Assembly (NCBI RefSeq): GCF_033439725.1
Contig: NW_026944391.1
Coordinates: forward strand, 806,001-870,000
Origin: Neurospora tetraspora
Taxonomy: Eukaryota; Ascomycota; Sordariomycetes; Sordariales; Sordariaceae
Length of the DNA: 64,000 bases
Direction: 5' to 3'
Part shown: positions 43,735-55,600 of the stretch, in pieces
Layout: every line of letters starts with the position of its first letter
Position numbering within the stretch: position 1 is the first letter of the stretch
The notes under the pieces: generated by a model
Told to the model about the DNA's origin: nothing
What the model saw: only the letters and a program-made list of their open reading frames with translations
Database searches by the model: none
Position numbers and translations under genes: made by a program

Positions 43735-45808
43735 TTAGCAAAGAATCCCATCCCACATCCCGGGACCACCGATACCACCCATGGCGGGATGAAGTGATGG
43801 GATTGCAGGCCGAGCGTCTTCCACCGAGAAACAGAGCCGCTTGTAACTCTCATCGGAGAAGGAGCGGACCGGCATCTGGCGAGATGGGTTCACAGAGTCC
43901 ATGCCAGAAAGAAGGTCGCGAACGTTGTCCTGCAGAGGCTTGTGGGTGGAAGGAGCCCTAGCACGCTTCATTCCCGCTCTAGCCGGAAAATCACTGCCCT
44001 GACGGCGCAAGTCTTGAAGAGCAAGTGCAGCGACCTTGTAGTCATTGAGGTTCTGGCCGGCCGGATCCATGTAGCAGGACTCGGGCGAAAGCGTCAAGGT
44101 ATTGCCTCCATAGGTTTCGTGAGCCGAAACAACAACTGGCTGTAGACCATACTTCTCACCCTCCTGCTTTCCATACTGGTAGCGCGCCTGAGCATCCGAG
44201 TCGGACGACGGCGCACTTTCCACGGAAGTAGCGGAGAAAGAAGAAGATCGGGACAGTTGCGACGAATCAGAAACCATGGATTCGGGGGAAGACGCAGTAG
44301 AGACGCTGTTGGCAAGAGACGAACGGCGGGTAAGATAAGGGGGGGACGAAGCCGAAGGCCACCGATCCGAGAGCTGAGCAGCCGTTGCGTGCGAGACCTG
44401 CTGCATAGCATATCCCATCGACGAGCCCTTTGCAAGAAGACAAGACGCAGCACTCACTGCAGGAGTACTGGTCATTGCGCGCAGCTGAGGAGTAGGACGG
44501 GGGCTCGGGAGCAAGCCAAGCGCCGGAGCCATGCGGCACTCCGCTTGCACGGCGAAAGGGCTCGGTTCCATAACAGCAGGGGTTGCCATCGGAGCCGGAA
44601 TCCTAGCGCGGCACTCAACCTTGCTCTCGAAAGGGGAAGAACGCTCAAACGGAGGCGTGTAGAGCGATCTGGCGACAGCCGGCACAATAACAGGCGATCT
44701 CTGATGGAACCAGGAGGCCACTTCCTCGACGTTATCCAACTCTGGAGTCAACTTGCGGATAGCGTTCTTGTAGTTGGCGCATTGCTGCTGATAGATCTGC
44801 TGGGCTGCAGAACCAGAGCAGGGTGGAAGCGACGGGTTGAGCTTGGCCATGCACTCAGTCCACCGCTCATATAAGTGGTCTGGGATGTGCAACTTCCAGT
44901 TGACCGCCAAGAGGAAAGCCATCTCATTCTGGTTGATCTCCTTGACATTGAGGCCAGAGATCTTGCTCCAGGCCTTTGCCGAGTAGTTCCTGTCCTGCAG
45001 ATACTTGGAAGCCAAAATCAAAGCAGCAAGGAACATGCGGCGCCCACACTGGAGACCCGGGTTCTCGAGGCAATCGCGAGACTGTTCCATGGTGAAGTCG
45101 CAGGCAGGGACATGGGGCTTGATCAGGATCAAGTAGTACAGTGCAACCGTCAAGGTGGAATAGCTGGAACGCGAGCGCTTGAGCGTCTCCTGGATAAACT
45201 GGCGCAGCGAAAGCCCCGGATTCGCTCCATTGCCGTTGCGAGGGCAGGCCGAAGACAAAGGCCAAATGGCTTCGACGGTCAAGGTGGCTGAATCTAAGAA
45301 AGAAATTTGAGCATATGTCCATCTAGAAAACCGGTAATAGATACTCCTTACCGACAACGGTGTCAACGAAGTTAACTTTGCGGTCATCTTGTCTCACTAG
45401 AGAGGGCGGATGTCCGGTACGAGAGGTCGCTGAGCGGTTTGTGCGCCGGGGGTTTTGTCTCAAAAGACGGTCGCCCTTGGCCTGTTCAGTGCAACTCTTT
45501 TGCCAGTGACTAACATGCTTTACGGACGGTTCACAAAGGCTCTCGACAGAGCTGATGGAAGTTTGCGACGAGTTCGAAAACTGCGTGGGGAAAAAAAAGG
45601 TGCGGTAAGATTGTTCGGTGTCGGATGCGCTCGAGCGGGAATCATCCGAGTCTTGGGACGAAGTAGTGTCGGACGGGACCGAGATTAAAGAAACCGAGAG
45701 AAGGGAATCGACGGAGGTGTAGGAGGTTAGGGTGGTTGTGGGATATGAGGCGTTTCGAAGAAGCGAGCTGCAGCGGGGGTGCACGCGACGTTCGCTGTTG
45801 AGATTCAT
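43735..45808 (-). CDS. Pcl/Pas1-like (PHO85-type) cyclin
   Basis: Model: complement(join(43735..45293, 45352..45808)), 671 residues. Such cyclins bind Pho85-family kinases and control G1 progression, polarity or nutrient responses; S. pombe Pas1 and yeast Pcl1/Clg1 are known relatives. Exon 1 is Ser/Thr-rich and ends DRKVNFVDTVV. A 58-bp intron (GTAAGG..TTTCTTAG) splits an Asp codon. The cyclin box at about residues 170-300 shows LRQFIQETLKRSRSSYSTLT, ALYYLILIKPHVP, GRRMFLAALILASKYLQDRN YSAKAWSKISGL, and INQNEMAFLLAVNWKLHIPD HLYERW. The long C-terminus is Ser/Ala/Pro-rich with many SP/TP sites, as expected for a phosphoregulated, unstable cyclin. The upstream flank is unusually long and gene-free. 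Confidence 0.9.
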
Positions 45809-48800
45809 GGTGCACTTATGGTGGTTGAAAGCAAAACCAAGTACCTCCAGCCGCCGTCAAGTTGTAGTATCGACCGTTATAGTATTGAGCAGATCGTGAA
45901 CCTATCGAGATGCAAGCTTCACCGGTAACAAGGCGAAGCAAAGTATGTCGAAGAGGAGAGAGAATATCCTAGAGCAGCAAAGCGCAGGAATTCAGAGTTC
46001 CACGATTGAACGGACCGGAAGATACGACAGAGACGGCGACTGGAGTAGTATGTTTAAGCGCAAGATGCATCGTTTCGTGGATGATTTCGCCGAGGTTGAA
46101 CGGGGGCGAAAGGGGGGGTGCTTATGGTAGGCTTAGTATGCTACCACCATATGCGCGACTCGGAATGGGTGTTGTCTAAGTGTATCGTTTCGAGGTGGTT
46201 ATGCGTCGTTGAAGGCGTTGTCGTCAAAGGCGTGAAGACCGTTGAATATGTTCGAGTCGGAGAGAGTAAGGAGTGTTGTTGTTGTTGTTGTAGTTGCGGT
46301 TAGCGTGTGGTGGGTTGGTGTGTAATGGTGTTGTCGTCGACGGTGTTGTGATGAGGTGGTTGCGATGCGATAGTGATGTCGGTGTGGGTAGGTGATGGTG
46401 ACGCCGTGCAGACTGGATATGCAAGGTACAGACTGGGAAGCTGGCTCGATGTGGGGGAGGCAGACGACGTGTCTGGTCGGCTTGTTTTAAAAGGCGTGGA
46501 CGGCGATGTGTGGTGGTGACGATACACCCCCGTTGTCGGATGGGAGTAGACGAGAAAGGGTGACTCTTCGCGGGCGCGTGTCCTTATCCTTCTGGGATCG
46601 GGGGGGCGAACAGCAAAACGACTCGACCAGCTGCCTGCGGGCACTGTGAGTGACTTGGACTTGGAGTGCGATAGGGACCTGATGGGCGGGTCTTCTTGGT
46701 CTTGCGCTGGACCGCTGACCTGCTGGGCCTGATGGGGACCTGATGGAACCGGATGGGGCGACCCTGGTCTGCCGTCTCCTCTTGCTCGATGACTCTTTTC
46801 GCACGCGCTGGCTTGGGCTTGAGTGGCGAAGGAGCCCTAGCAACGGAATCGATTCGATGCCGGAATTACAACGGATCGGAAATTTGTTAAGGAGGGTAAC
46901 AGGTGGCTGCAACTGGCAGGGCGTTCACCTGTGTAAAATGTGCAAGTGCGATGTGCAATGTGCGATGTGGATGAGTGACGGGGTGTTCTTTCTGTGTGTG
47001 GTGACAGGTGCCTGTGCTAACACTTTTTTCTTCAGCGCACTTTTACAGTGGTGTGACCAGCCTCCCAAGACGGAAGCCTGAAAATGGATCTCGTTTGGCT
47101 GTTTTTAGTAGGCTCGGTTGTGGCGAACAATTGACGTTGCGGTGAGTTGTTTGCCTCTGCCGTGCTTCTTTGTCGTATGGGCAGGTGGTGTTGTGTGCTA
47201 AGGAGTGAGTCTTTCCCGCCGTCTTCAGCAGAGAGGGGAGTGAGTCGCCGGATACCGATTCGGTCTGGTGATGAATGGGAGGATAGGCAGTTGTCGTGTT
47301 TGGTGGTGTGTCTCGTTGAAAACCCTGACGGTCTGTATGACTGGTCTGGGCTCTTCCACTTGTTGGTCCTTGTTGATTTTCCTTTGTCGCAGGGTCAAGC
47401 GAATGCCGCACGGAAAAGGAGAATACGGCTTCAGACAAACACCAGGCAGCGACGCACAGAAGGGACGGGGCCTGGGAGAGACTGGGAACAATTGCGAGGG
47501 TGGGAAACTTGGTAGATTAAAAGAGCTTTTGGTTATTTGTTGGCGATGATGGTGGTTGTGACGACGTGGGCGTAAGAGAAAAGAGGCGTGCGAATGCACC
47601 AGATCTATCACGCAGACTACAAATTTGGGGGAAAACTTGAGTCGCGATCGTCTTAGATCTTGGAGGAATACATGGCTGCTGTGCTGGTCAGAGAAAAGGA
47701 AGGATTGAGAGACGAAGGCGTGGGTGTCGATGAGTTTTGAAGGAGGTGACTGTTCCTTCCCACACCAGAGTCGAGCGGATGTCGTCGGTACTCGACGGAG
47801 TAACAGAAGTTGCCGGCCCGTCCGTGGTATTTGGTGCATATGGGGAACTCCGGCAGTTAGCAGACCGGGGTACCTTTTTGCAAAGTTCCTTTCTGCCTGT
47901 TCGCTCCGCGTTGACGCAAGGGAATCACCTTCCATGCATAGAGCTACGATGTGCCTCCACTTCAGGGCATCATGGATCCGCTGCAAGGTCGCCTGGTCAC
48001 TATCTGATGGTATTTGATATGGGAAGTGGATGGGGGGCAGGTCCAGCTGAATATCTACACTTTCGTTTCCATGATTTTGCCCTTTGCAAAGGATTTGCTT
48101 CACTTGACAAATTGCCCATGGTTTTGTACCTCTAAGCTTCCAGTTGTCCAACCGCTTCTCATCGTCGTTGTGGGCGCCATCAGACTCTTGTCCGCCCCTT
48201 TCTTTCTCTCATTGTTCAGACTCCCTTCGGCCGCCGGCACCAGATACTCTTTCACTCAAGACCGCGCGATATCACCCAGTTTCAACTCGAAATCGTGTGC
48301 AGCGAGAAAGGAGGGAAGGGTTGCAAGGCCGCAACACACTGATTGGCCCTCGCACTGCTATTGCTGCAAGTCGGCGGGGGTGCGGTTGTGTGCGACTTGC
48401 CATCTCATTCGCTGGTTTGCTCATTCGGATTCTTTCATCCAGAAACACCAGAAAGGCAGCACGGGCAAGAAAGGAAGGTTGAAGCAGACTTTGAATATCA
48501 CCCTTGTCTAGTGTCTCCCTACCACCTCAAGCCTGAAGCGGCTTAGGCCGGGGAACGCGGGCGCAGACTGCATCATCACCATCACCACCACCACCAGACG
48601 CCGACGGTTTGTGGGATTGCAGGCAATGGAACGTCGTGTGTTCAAAGTGTGGTGGTAGATGGTATGAAGACAGTCTCAAGATTCTCATGAAGCAGATCGG
48701 CGACCCTTCAAACCACAGATGGTGTTGACGGCCCCTTTTCCAGAACTCCTAGGCTGAGTTTGCAGTGTGACTCAAATGGCGTCCAGCAAGCAACGCGCCG

Positions 48801-51800
48801 GTCGAGAACACAACCATAGCACAGCTGATGTGGCTCGAGAGTGGTTTGTTCCGTCCAGAGTGTGTGTGAGGTTGTACAGACCCAAAAGGCAAACCAAGAG
48901 GGGTCGCGACACATGTCCATGTCTTGAGGAGCTGCCGTTGCCACAGAAAAAGCAGCACACCATCATCATCCGGACGGGAAAAGCGAAGGCAAATCAGAGT
49001 CACCAACGGAGTTCTCGGTTGCTGGTGAGGTTGCGACAGGGCAGCAACATGATGTTCAAATGGAACTGTATGTTTGCGAGGCCTGTAAGGCCCACAGCAG
49101 AGCTGAAGGCGAACGTCTTCTCTCCCGCCGCAAGAGATGCAGCTTTGAGTCAAACCTTACATCACAAAGACAAACCTCATGGATGAAGGTGATGAAAGTC
49201 TGATTCCCTACTGTCGACTGCTGTGAATCACCAAGCACTAACAAGCACTAACAATTATGGAATTAGTCAACTCTTACAAGTGTCAACTGTCAAGGCCTTG
49301 ATACCCCACCAGCCCCTCCTGCCAATCCCATCCAATCACCGCCGAAAGAAAGCCAAGCCCCGAACCAGTTCCCGTCTCCACTTGCTTTTGGGCTTCCTCG
49401 GCTTCCACTTTCCTTTGTTCCCTCCAGTAACGCATCGCCAAACTTGGCAAGCATTCTCGGCAGGCCTCTTTCTCAGTCCCTTCCTTCGCAGCCGCACCGC
49501 CATGACGATTGCCAGGTTAATTTTATCACAGCAAGCGCGACACAGCCTTGGAGGCATGCGAATCCTCAAGAGTCTGGATGTTTGCAAAGAATTTCCAACT
49601 TCACGGACGACAGTTTGACTCGGCATGGACTACTACATGCGTCTGAGGAAATCCAGCTGCTGGTTCTTCGGACCGGTTTCATACTACCTAGAGTGTTGAC
49701 ATCAACCCTCCCGGCCAACTCAAACAACACCCGGATATTCTGCCACTTTGCAAACCATCACAGACATGCATTTCTGACCATGATTATTGCACATCCTCGT
49801 CGTCGATCATGCTCTTCTGTTGGCTTTAAGTCGCGGTTATGATGGCGGTCGCGGTTGCGGCTGCGGCTATGACACGGCGACACGGCTTCCCCACATGATT
49901 CGGGCTTCAATCTTGCGGCTCAGGCTGTGCCAGTCTGCCAGAGCATCAACAACCGTCAATCCGCAACGCCTCCGCAATGCCTTCTTTGACGCTCCTGGCG
50001 ATGCCCGCAGTGGTCAGTTGAACGTCAAAGTCTGTCTTTGTGAGACTGTGAATCCAAGTGGCAGCTGGCTACTTGCTTTGCAAAATAACACCACTCCCGC
50101 AGACTGTTCTGCCTCGTCTTTTTCGAATCCGAGACACTCGAGACATCACTGCAACCTAAACCAGAACTTGGAAACTATAGGCATTCCATGGTTCCGACAG
50201 TGTATCGATGACAACAATCCTCCTAATAATTGGCTATTCGCTATGAACCATAATGATGAGAAAAGCCTGTGAAGCCGCAAGAGATCACTGACAATCACGT
50301 TGCTCACGACCAATCCCACTCGAGCCATACTTGATGATCCGGTGTAATCCAATAGGTTCACCATGATCACTCATGGAAATGCGGCCCCGTGGCACAATAT
50401 CGGACCTCCAATAGACCGAGAAATGGCGTTATAGACGTCGAAAAGGATCAGATAATCACCAGCCTTTTCTTCGTTTTCGCAAAACTCATTCAAGAGAGCA
50501 GGTGCCATCACCATCAACATGAATAGCCGTAATTTCAGTTGCTACAACGCCATGAAATTGGCCCCGGAGATCCCCGCGTTGCTCCACTTGTTCACTCGAA
50601 CGCCGTGCGACCAACGGTATTGCCGTCGAAACGTCAGGCCAAGAGAGCCCCCGGACTTCATGCGTATGTAGCAGCTAAAACCCCAACCCTAGCGTCGCCC
50701 ATATCGCACCGCGCCGCGCCGTCGCAACTTTGGTGTTTCACCATTCACCACCAAAATGAGTCAACTCTGCAATCTCTGCTGCCGTCACCTCATCCCGCGA
50801 TAGTGACGAGACAATCTAGGCGATACACCATAGAGCGATATCGGACACACCTATCAACAATGTGTCACTCGCTGTCAACACAATATCGCGGAACATATTG
50901 CGCCAAACTTCTGGACTCCAAAGAACCAACAGCTAGAAACAGGTTTGAGATGAGCCTCACGGTTCCAGCTGAGCTTTCAGCTCCATTCGGAGTCATCAGC
51001 GACCGTGAAAAGGTCTCATGGAGCTCACATTTCCGCCAAGTTTTGCCACAAGGTCTCGCGAGTTGCGACCTTGAACCAACAACACTGCCAACATCAAAAC
51101 TACACTATAGAAGAGTCATCGGTCATGTGCTACACAATTCGGCCGAAACTCTAGCGGGCACAATGATGTAAAAGAATCCCGGGAGTCGGGGAACTCTGCC
51201 ACTCTGACAAGTTTGGGGAACCCAGAGTTCAGCACGTGCCGGCGACATGTTCGTGGTTTGGGTTCGTGATAACAGCCATCATCCATGTTTTTGTTGGTTT
51301 TGTTTACTTTGGTGGAGAACTGGAGAATCGGCACATTTTACGGGATAGACGGGTCCAACCGATAAGGACAGCGAGGTTCACGATAGAGAATTGCCCGGGT
51401 AAATTTACACACCGAATGCCTGTACTGTAGCGGTGTTTGAGAGAATTCTTCCGCATCAGGCCATTTTCTTGACTTCACGACATGCGCTTCATCGTGAAGT
51501 CGAGAGAAAAACAAAGCAAGAAAGCAAAAAAGACCTCTTCTTGGCAAGGAAAAAGACTCAAGTCGTGGACTTTTTCGAATGCGTTCTGCATAGCGGCATT
51601 TTTGCATTCTTTCAGAGTTTGTTCTCAGGTTGTACGGTTTGTTGAACTTTGCAGTTTTGCTGCGACTGTTGTCCACCCACGAACGAAGGGTCCGTCACCG
51701 CAAACGGCATTTCCCGGTTATTCGAGGTTCACAACTACGACGATGCAATGCATTTCACAATTCTCACACAAGCGCTGGAGCGACTACGAACAACCCGTCC

Positions 51801-51884
51801 CGGCGAGCTTCCATGATTGAAAGGCTGAACAACTCACTCCATGTCTTCCAAGATCTAGCATGGATTATCACGATTAGAACCTCA
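45809..51884. other. Gene-poor region upstream of the cyclin gene
   Basis: About 6 kb without a gene I can support. Low-complexity tracts include (GTT)n at 46275-46292 and CAC/CAT runs at 48570-48596. The longest frame (47225-48151, minus) is rich in His, Arg, Pro and Ser, lacks motifs, and could be part of a long cyclin leader. Frames at 50539-51171 and 51482-52037 are equally featureless. Confidence 0.45.
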
Positions 51885-52653
51885 GGCCCTGATCGGCTCA
51901 AACTGTTCATGGAGCAGTATGGGGGTTTTTGGTACTTGGGTGACATGGGGTGGTTTTGGCTTTCTCCAAAAGTATTCAAAAGTCCCAAACTGCTGGAGGC
52001 CATATTCGTTAGGGCTACAAAATCGCCGTCTGACTAGCGGGCGAGCTACTAGTTAGGGATATTGATTCGTACATGGATATTGATTCGTACCGGATTCTTG
52101 TACCGAGACAGTATATGGTGTGTATGCATTGGATATTGAGTTAGGAGGGATAAAAGTGTATTTAAGCCATGCGCGCATGCGGGTAAGCCCAATAACCGGC
52201 TTAGCGTGGGAGATTTTGGCGCCAAAGGGTTTTTGCTAGCTAGTCAAAGTCGCTCCCGCGGTACGAATTAATGTCCATGTACGAATTAATGTCCCTGACT
52301 AGGGGGTTTCCTCCTAGTCAGCAGCCGATTTTGTAGGCCTGACGAGTACTGGAGGTCGGACCTCCAGTATGAAATTGCAAGTTTTTGAGCCAAAAAGTTC
52401 GGAATCAATTGATTTCATTGGCTCAGCACGGTACTTGGCAATCGCTTGGCAGTAGTGGTTCGAGCTCAGAAAATCGGTACATGAGTAGAACAGTTTGAAA
52501 AGTTGCAAACGAGGCTAGCTAAGGCGCTATCGCTAGGAACGGTAAGCCTGGGGACGTGCACGTTGGTAAAGACCGAGTCACAGCCCTGCTAGTGTAGAAT
52601 ATCCTTGAACAACCTTCATACTGCTCCATGAACAGTTTGAGCCGATCAGGGCC
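51885..52653. mobile_element. Foldback (long inverted repeat) element, MITE-like
   Basis: The outer 37 bp (51885-51921) are the exact reverse complement of 52617-52653. Inner arms also pair: about 52006-52091 with 52259-52345, sharing 'gctacaaaatcg', 'gactag' and the doubled 'gattcgtac' motif (as 'gtacgaatt' on the right). The trinucleotide TCA abuts both outer ends (51882-51884 and 52654-52656), compatible with a 3-bp target duplication. A perfect 10-bp-arm hairpin lies at 52347-52369. There is no transposase frame, so it would be non-autonomous. The family is not recognised. Confidence 0.75.
52347..52369. repeat. Perfect hairpin (10-bp arms, 3-nt loop)
   Basis: TACTGGAGGT-CGG-ACCTCCAGTA, inside the right arm of the foldback element; the left arm has only half of it. 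Confidence 0.9.
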
Positions 52654-52656
52654 TCA

Positions 52657-55600
52657 GCTGCCCTTCGCTGCCTACGACTACCTGCCTACCTGCCTGCTAT
52701 AAGCGATCGATAGTGCCTCGGACGCCTGTTAGTTACGAGGTGACAATTCCCGAGCCCTCCGCAAGGCAAGCTGACAAAAACAGGCAGGGCTACTGGCTAG
52801 AACTCCCTCCCTGCTCCCATGTTCCGGCCGATACTCGATCGCATCGCTCCCTCCCGGACTGTCAAAGTTGCAGCAGCGGGAGGGAGGGAAGGGACAGGCA
52901 GAAACCCTACAAAGTTATTGTAACCTCTGGTTTATCCTGGGGCTGAATGGATGGCTGGATGGGGGAGTTTCTTCGAGTCCGAGCCTGACGGGAAGAACTT
53001 TGTGACTTTCAGTTGCATCTCCCGAATATGCACATGCACGTCGGACCGCTTCAGCTAAGGCAAAACGCCATGAGGCTTTGAAGGACATTTGGTTTCCGAG
53101 TGGCTACCTCACCGAGAGCCGCAAATCGCAATGGCTACCGTTCAGCATATCGTTCAGCATATCAAAGCCTTGTGGCGTTGTGAGTGATGAGTTTACTGTT
53201 TCCCGAAAGAAGATACAAGCCCTGAAGTTGAAGATCTGCACTTCACATTTGCCCGATGGGGGTTGTCGTAGACAGCCTCAACTCACTTGACCGTATCAAA
53301 TGGGATACTCGGATACGTACTGGTGTCGCCCAACCTGTCCTTCAGGTTTCGTTCCCAACTCCATTGCCCCCAGAACCTGAATCGTCGATGCACTTTGCTC
53401 ACCGACAACAACACATTTGATACCGACATTTTCCCAACTCCCCCTACCCTGGAATACCGCTAGTGCAGCTCGCCCAGCTGGCAGCACCACCAAGCAACCA
53501 CCAGGTTGTACACGTATCGCGGTGTAGACAAGTCACAAGCCCAACCAACTCCAACAACTTGAAACCTGCCCTAGCCATGATCCCAAGTCCCAAACTAAAG
53601 CATGATGACGAACAACCAACGTCTAGGCCCGGCCGGGGTTCTTTACCAAGTCCCGTCTTCTCGGGACGGGGAACCGAGACCGTGAACCGTTCGTAGTGGG
53701 GCCCGATAAAACCGGGGCCGTGATCTTGGGAAAAGAGAAAATGCCTTCACGATTTGTTGGCGCTGGCAAGTTGTGGTTTTTCCAGAGTCGCAAACCCAAG
53801 AAAATCCCGGAAACTCACCCATTGTCACATTCAGCTCTTGCCCGAACGCATCCGCCTCGCTAGCCTACACTATGGAATGTGGAATCTTTCTCATTCGTTC
53901 GAGAATTCTCCTCGAAGCATATCACCGCGGCAACCGTCCTTGACATCCTCCAGGCAACAGCCAGGCGAAGCCGGTCAAAGCCAGGAAAGCGCTGCCAGGA
54001 CTTCCAAGGCAAAGGCAAGGTTCCCAGGTCTTATGACAAGACAACACACAACGTCGTTCTCCTGCTCCCCACGCAGCGCGCAAAAAGTAGAACAAAAAAG
54101 TCTCAACGGATGATATTCCGTCATGCGGATGATGTGCGGAAGATAGCCATAAAGGTGCGCATTTTCCACAATCCGCAGTTTTATACTTTCGTAACAAATC
54201 GTGAACTTCTGTGAAGGAATCCGGGACGTACGAATTCTACCCCACACATCACGGAAGCTTCGTTGGGCCCGACCGCTGCGAGGTCATTCACCGGCATCAC
54301 TCGTCACTTTGTCACTCGTCAGCGCTGGAACTGGAGGAGGCAGATGCCCTGGAAGGGACCCACTGTTGCTGACCGGATGAACTGTCACCGCGGTACCCGC
54401 CAGCAGCGGCCAGCACGCTGCACGACCCAGCAGGAGGAACAAGCCACGGGTGCGGTGAGCATACCTCTACTGACTGCTAGGTGATGACAATGATCGCGAT
54501 GAAGGATGATGTGGAAGTTTCGGGCTCGAAACAGCTCACCATCCTCACACCTTCTCATTCGCGACCGACTCCATCAATCACACCTCCGTTCCTCAGGCCC
54601 CGGTTAGCCTTTGGGCATCACCTCCATTTCCTACACCTACTTGTAGTACCGCTCCCTATCTTGGAAGGGAAAAAAAAAAAAAAAGAAAAAAAAAAACTTT
54701 TTACAAACTACCTACGATCAGGCTTCCATCGCCACACCCATACCCATACCCTCCTTCTTCCCAGCCTAGCGAGCCAGCGAGCCAAGCTGATACGTACCAC
54801 ACCGTCAAATTCTCGACAAGCCTGACAAGGCGAATGAACATATACGAAACATGGCTTGGTCGCACACATGAACTCCGAGACTCGCTTGCTCTTCACGGGA
54901 AACGTAGGAATGCAAATTATTGCGATGAGCAGGCCCAGGCAGGTTTATGTTGGGGGCGGAGTTTTTCGGGATTTCCCCTTTGAGATCAGCGTGCCGTGGA
55001 TTATCCTTTCGTGGTCAAGGCTGTAATGGCCAAGGCGAAACTGAATAGTAACAGGGGGAGCAGGCAGCAGTCATGTCTCGCACCTCTATTCTCCGTTCTC
55101 ACAGAGGAGTAATGGTCAAAGATTTGGTTGGCTGTTATTCAGCTGTAAGTCTATCGGTCCTGAATGGAAGAATTAATCCGATCCTCCGTTATTGGGATAT
55201 CATTGGTAAGTAGGTTTAGGTCGTAAAGTTGGTGTATTCTGACTGTTCAAGTACTGATTGATGTGTGAGCATTGCTCAACTGTGCTAATTGAGTTCATTC
55301 AGTCATTATCATGTTATTCAAAAATTATGGCGACACTACTTCCATAAACATCGTGGTGTGTTCAAACATGATCAGGGACAGAATACCTACTAACGCTTTG
55401 CCGACTCCACTCCATCTGACCGTCGTTACTCCTCAACTTTTTGCTCAAGACTGTCCGCTCAGATGATTATGTTGTAGCCATGTCCAACACCCACGCTTTT
55501 CTCACTCTCAGTAACGAGAAGAAAACAGGAAACTTTCTCCCGGTGAGTAGGTACCGTAGCACGATGTGGGGCCCAAGGTGAGGTGAGATTCCAAGTTTCT

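Noticed and set aside
47225-48151. 308-codon minus-strand frame
   Set aside because: Composition is His/Arg/Pro/Ser-rich with no domain, no splice logic and competing frames on the other strand. Could be cyclin leader, not a protein gene.
50539-51171. 210-codon plus-strand frame
   Set aside because: No motif, irregular composition and no promoter or splice context.
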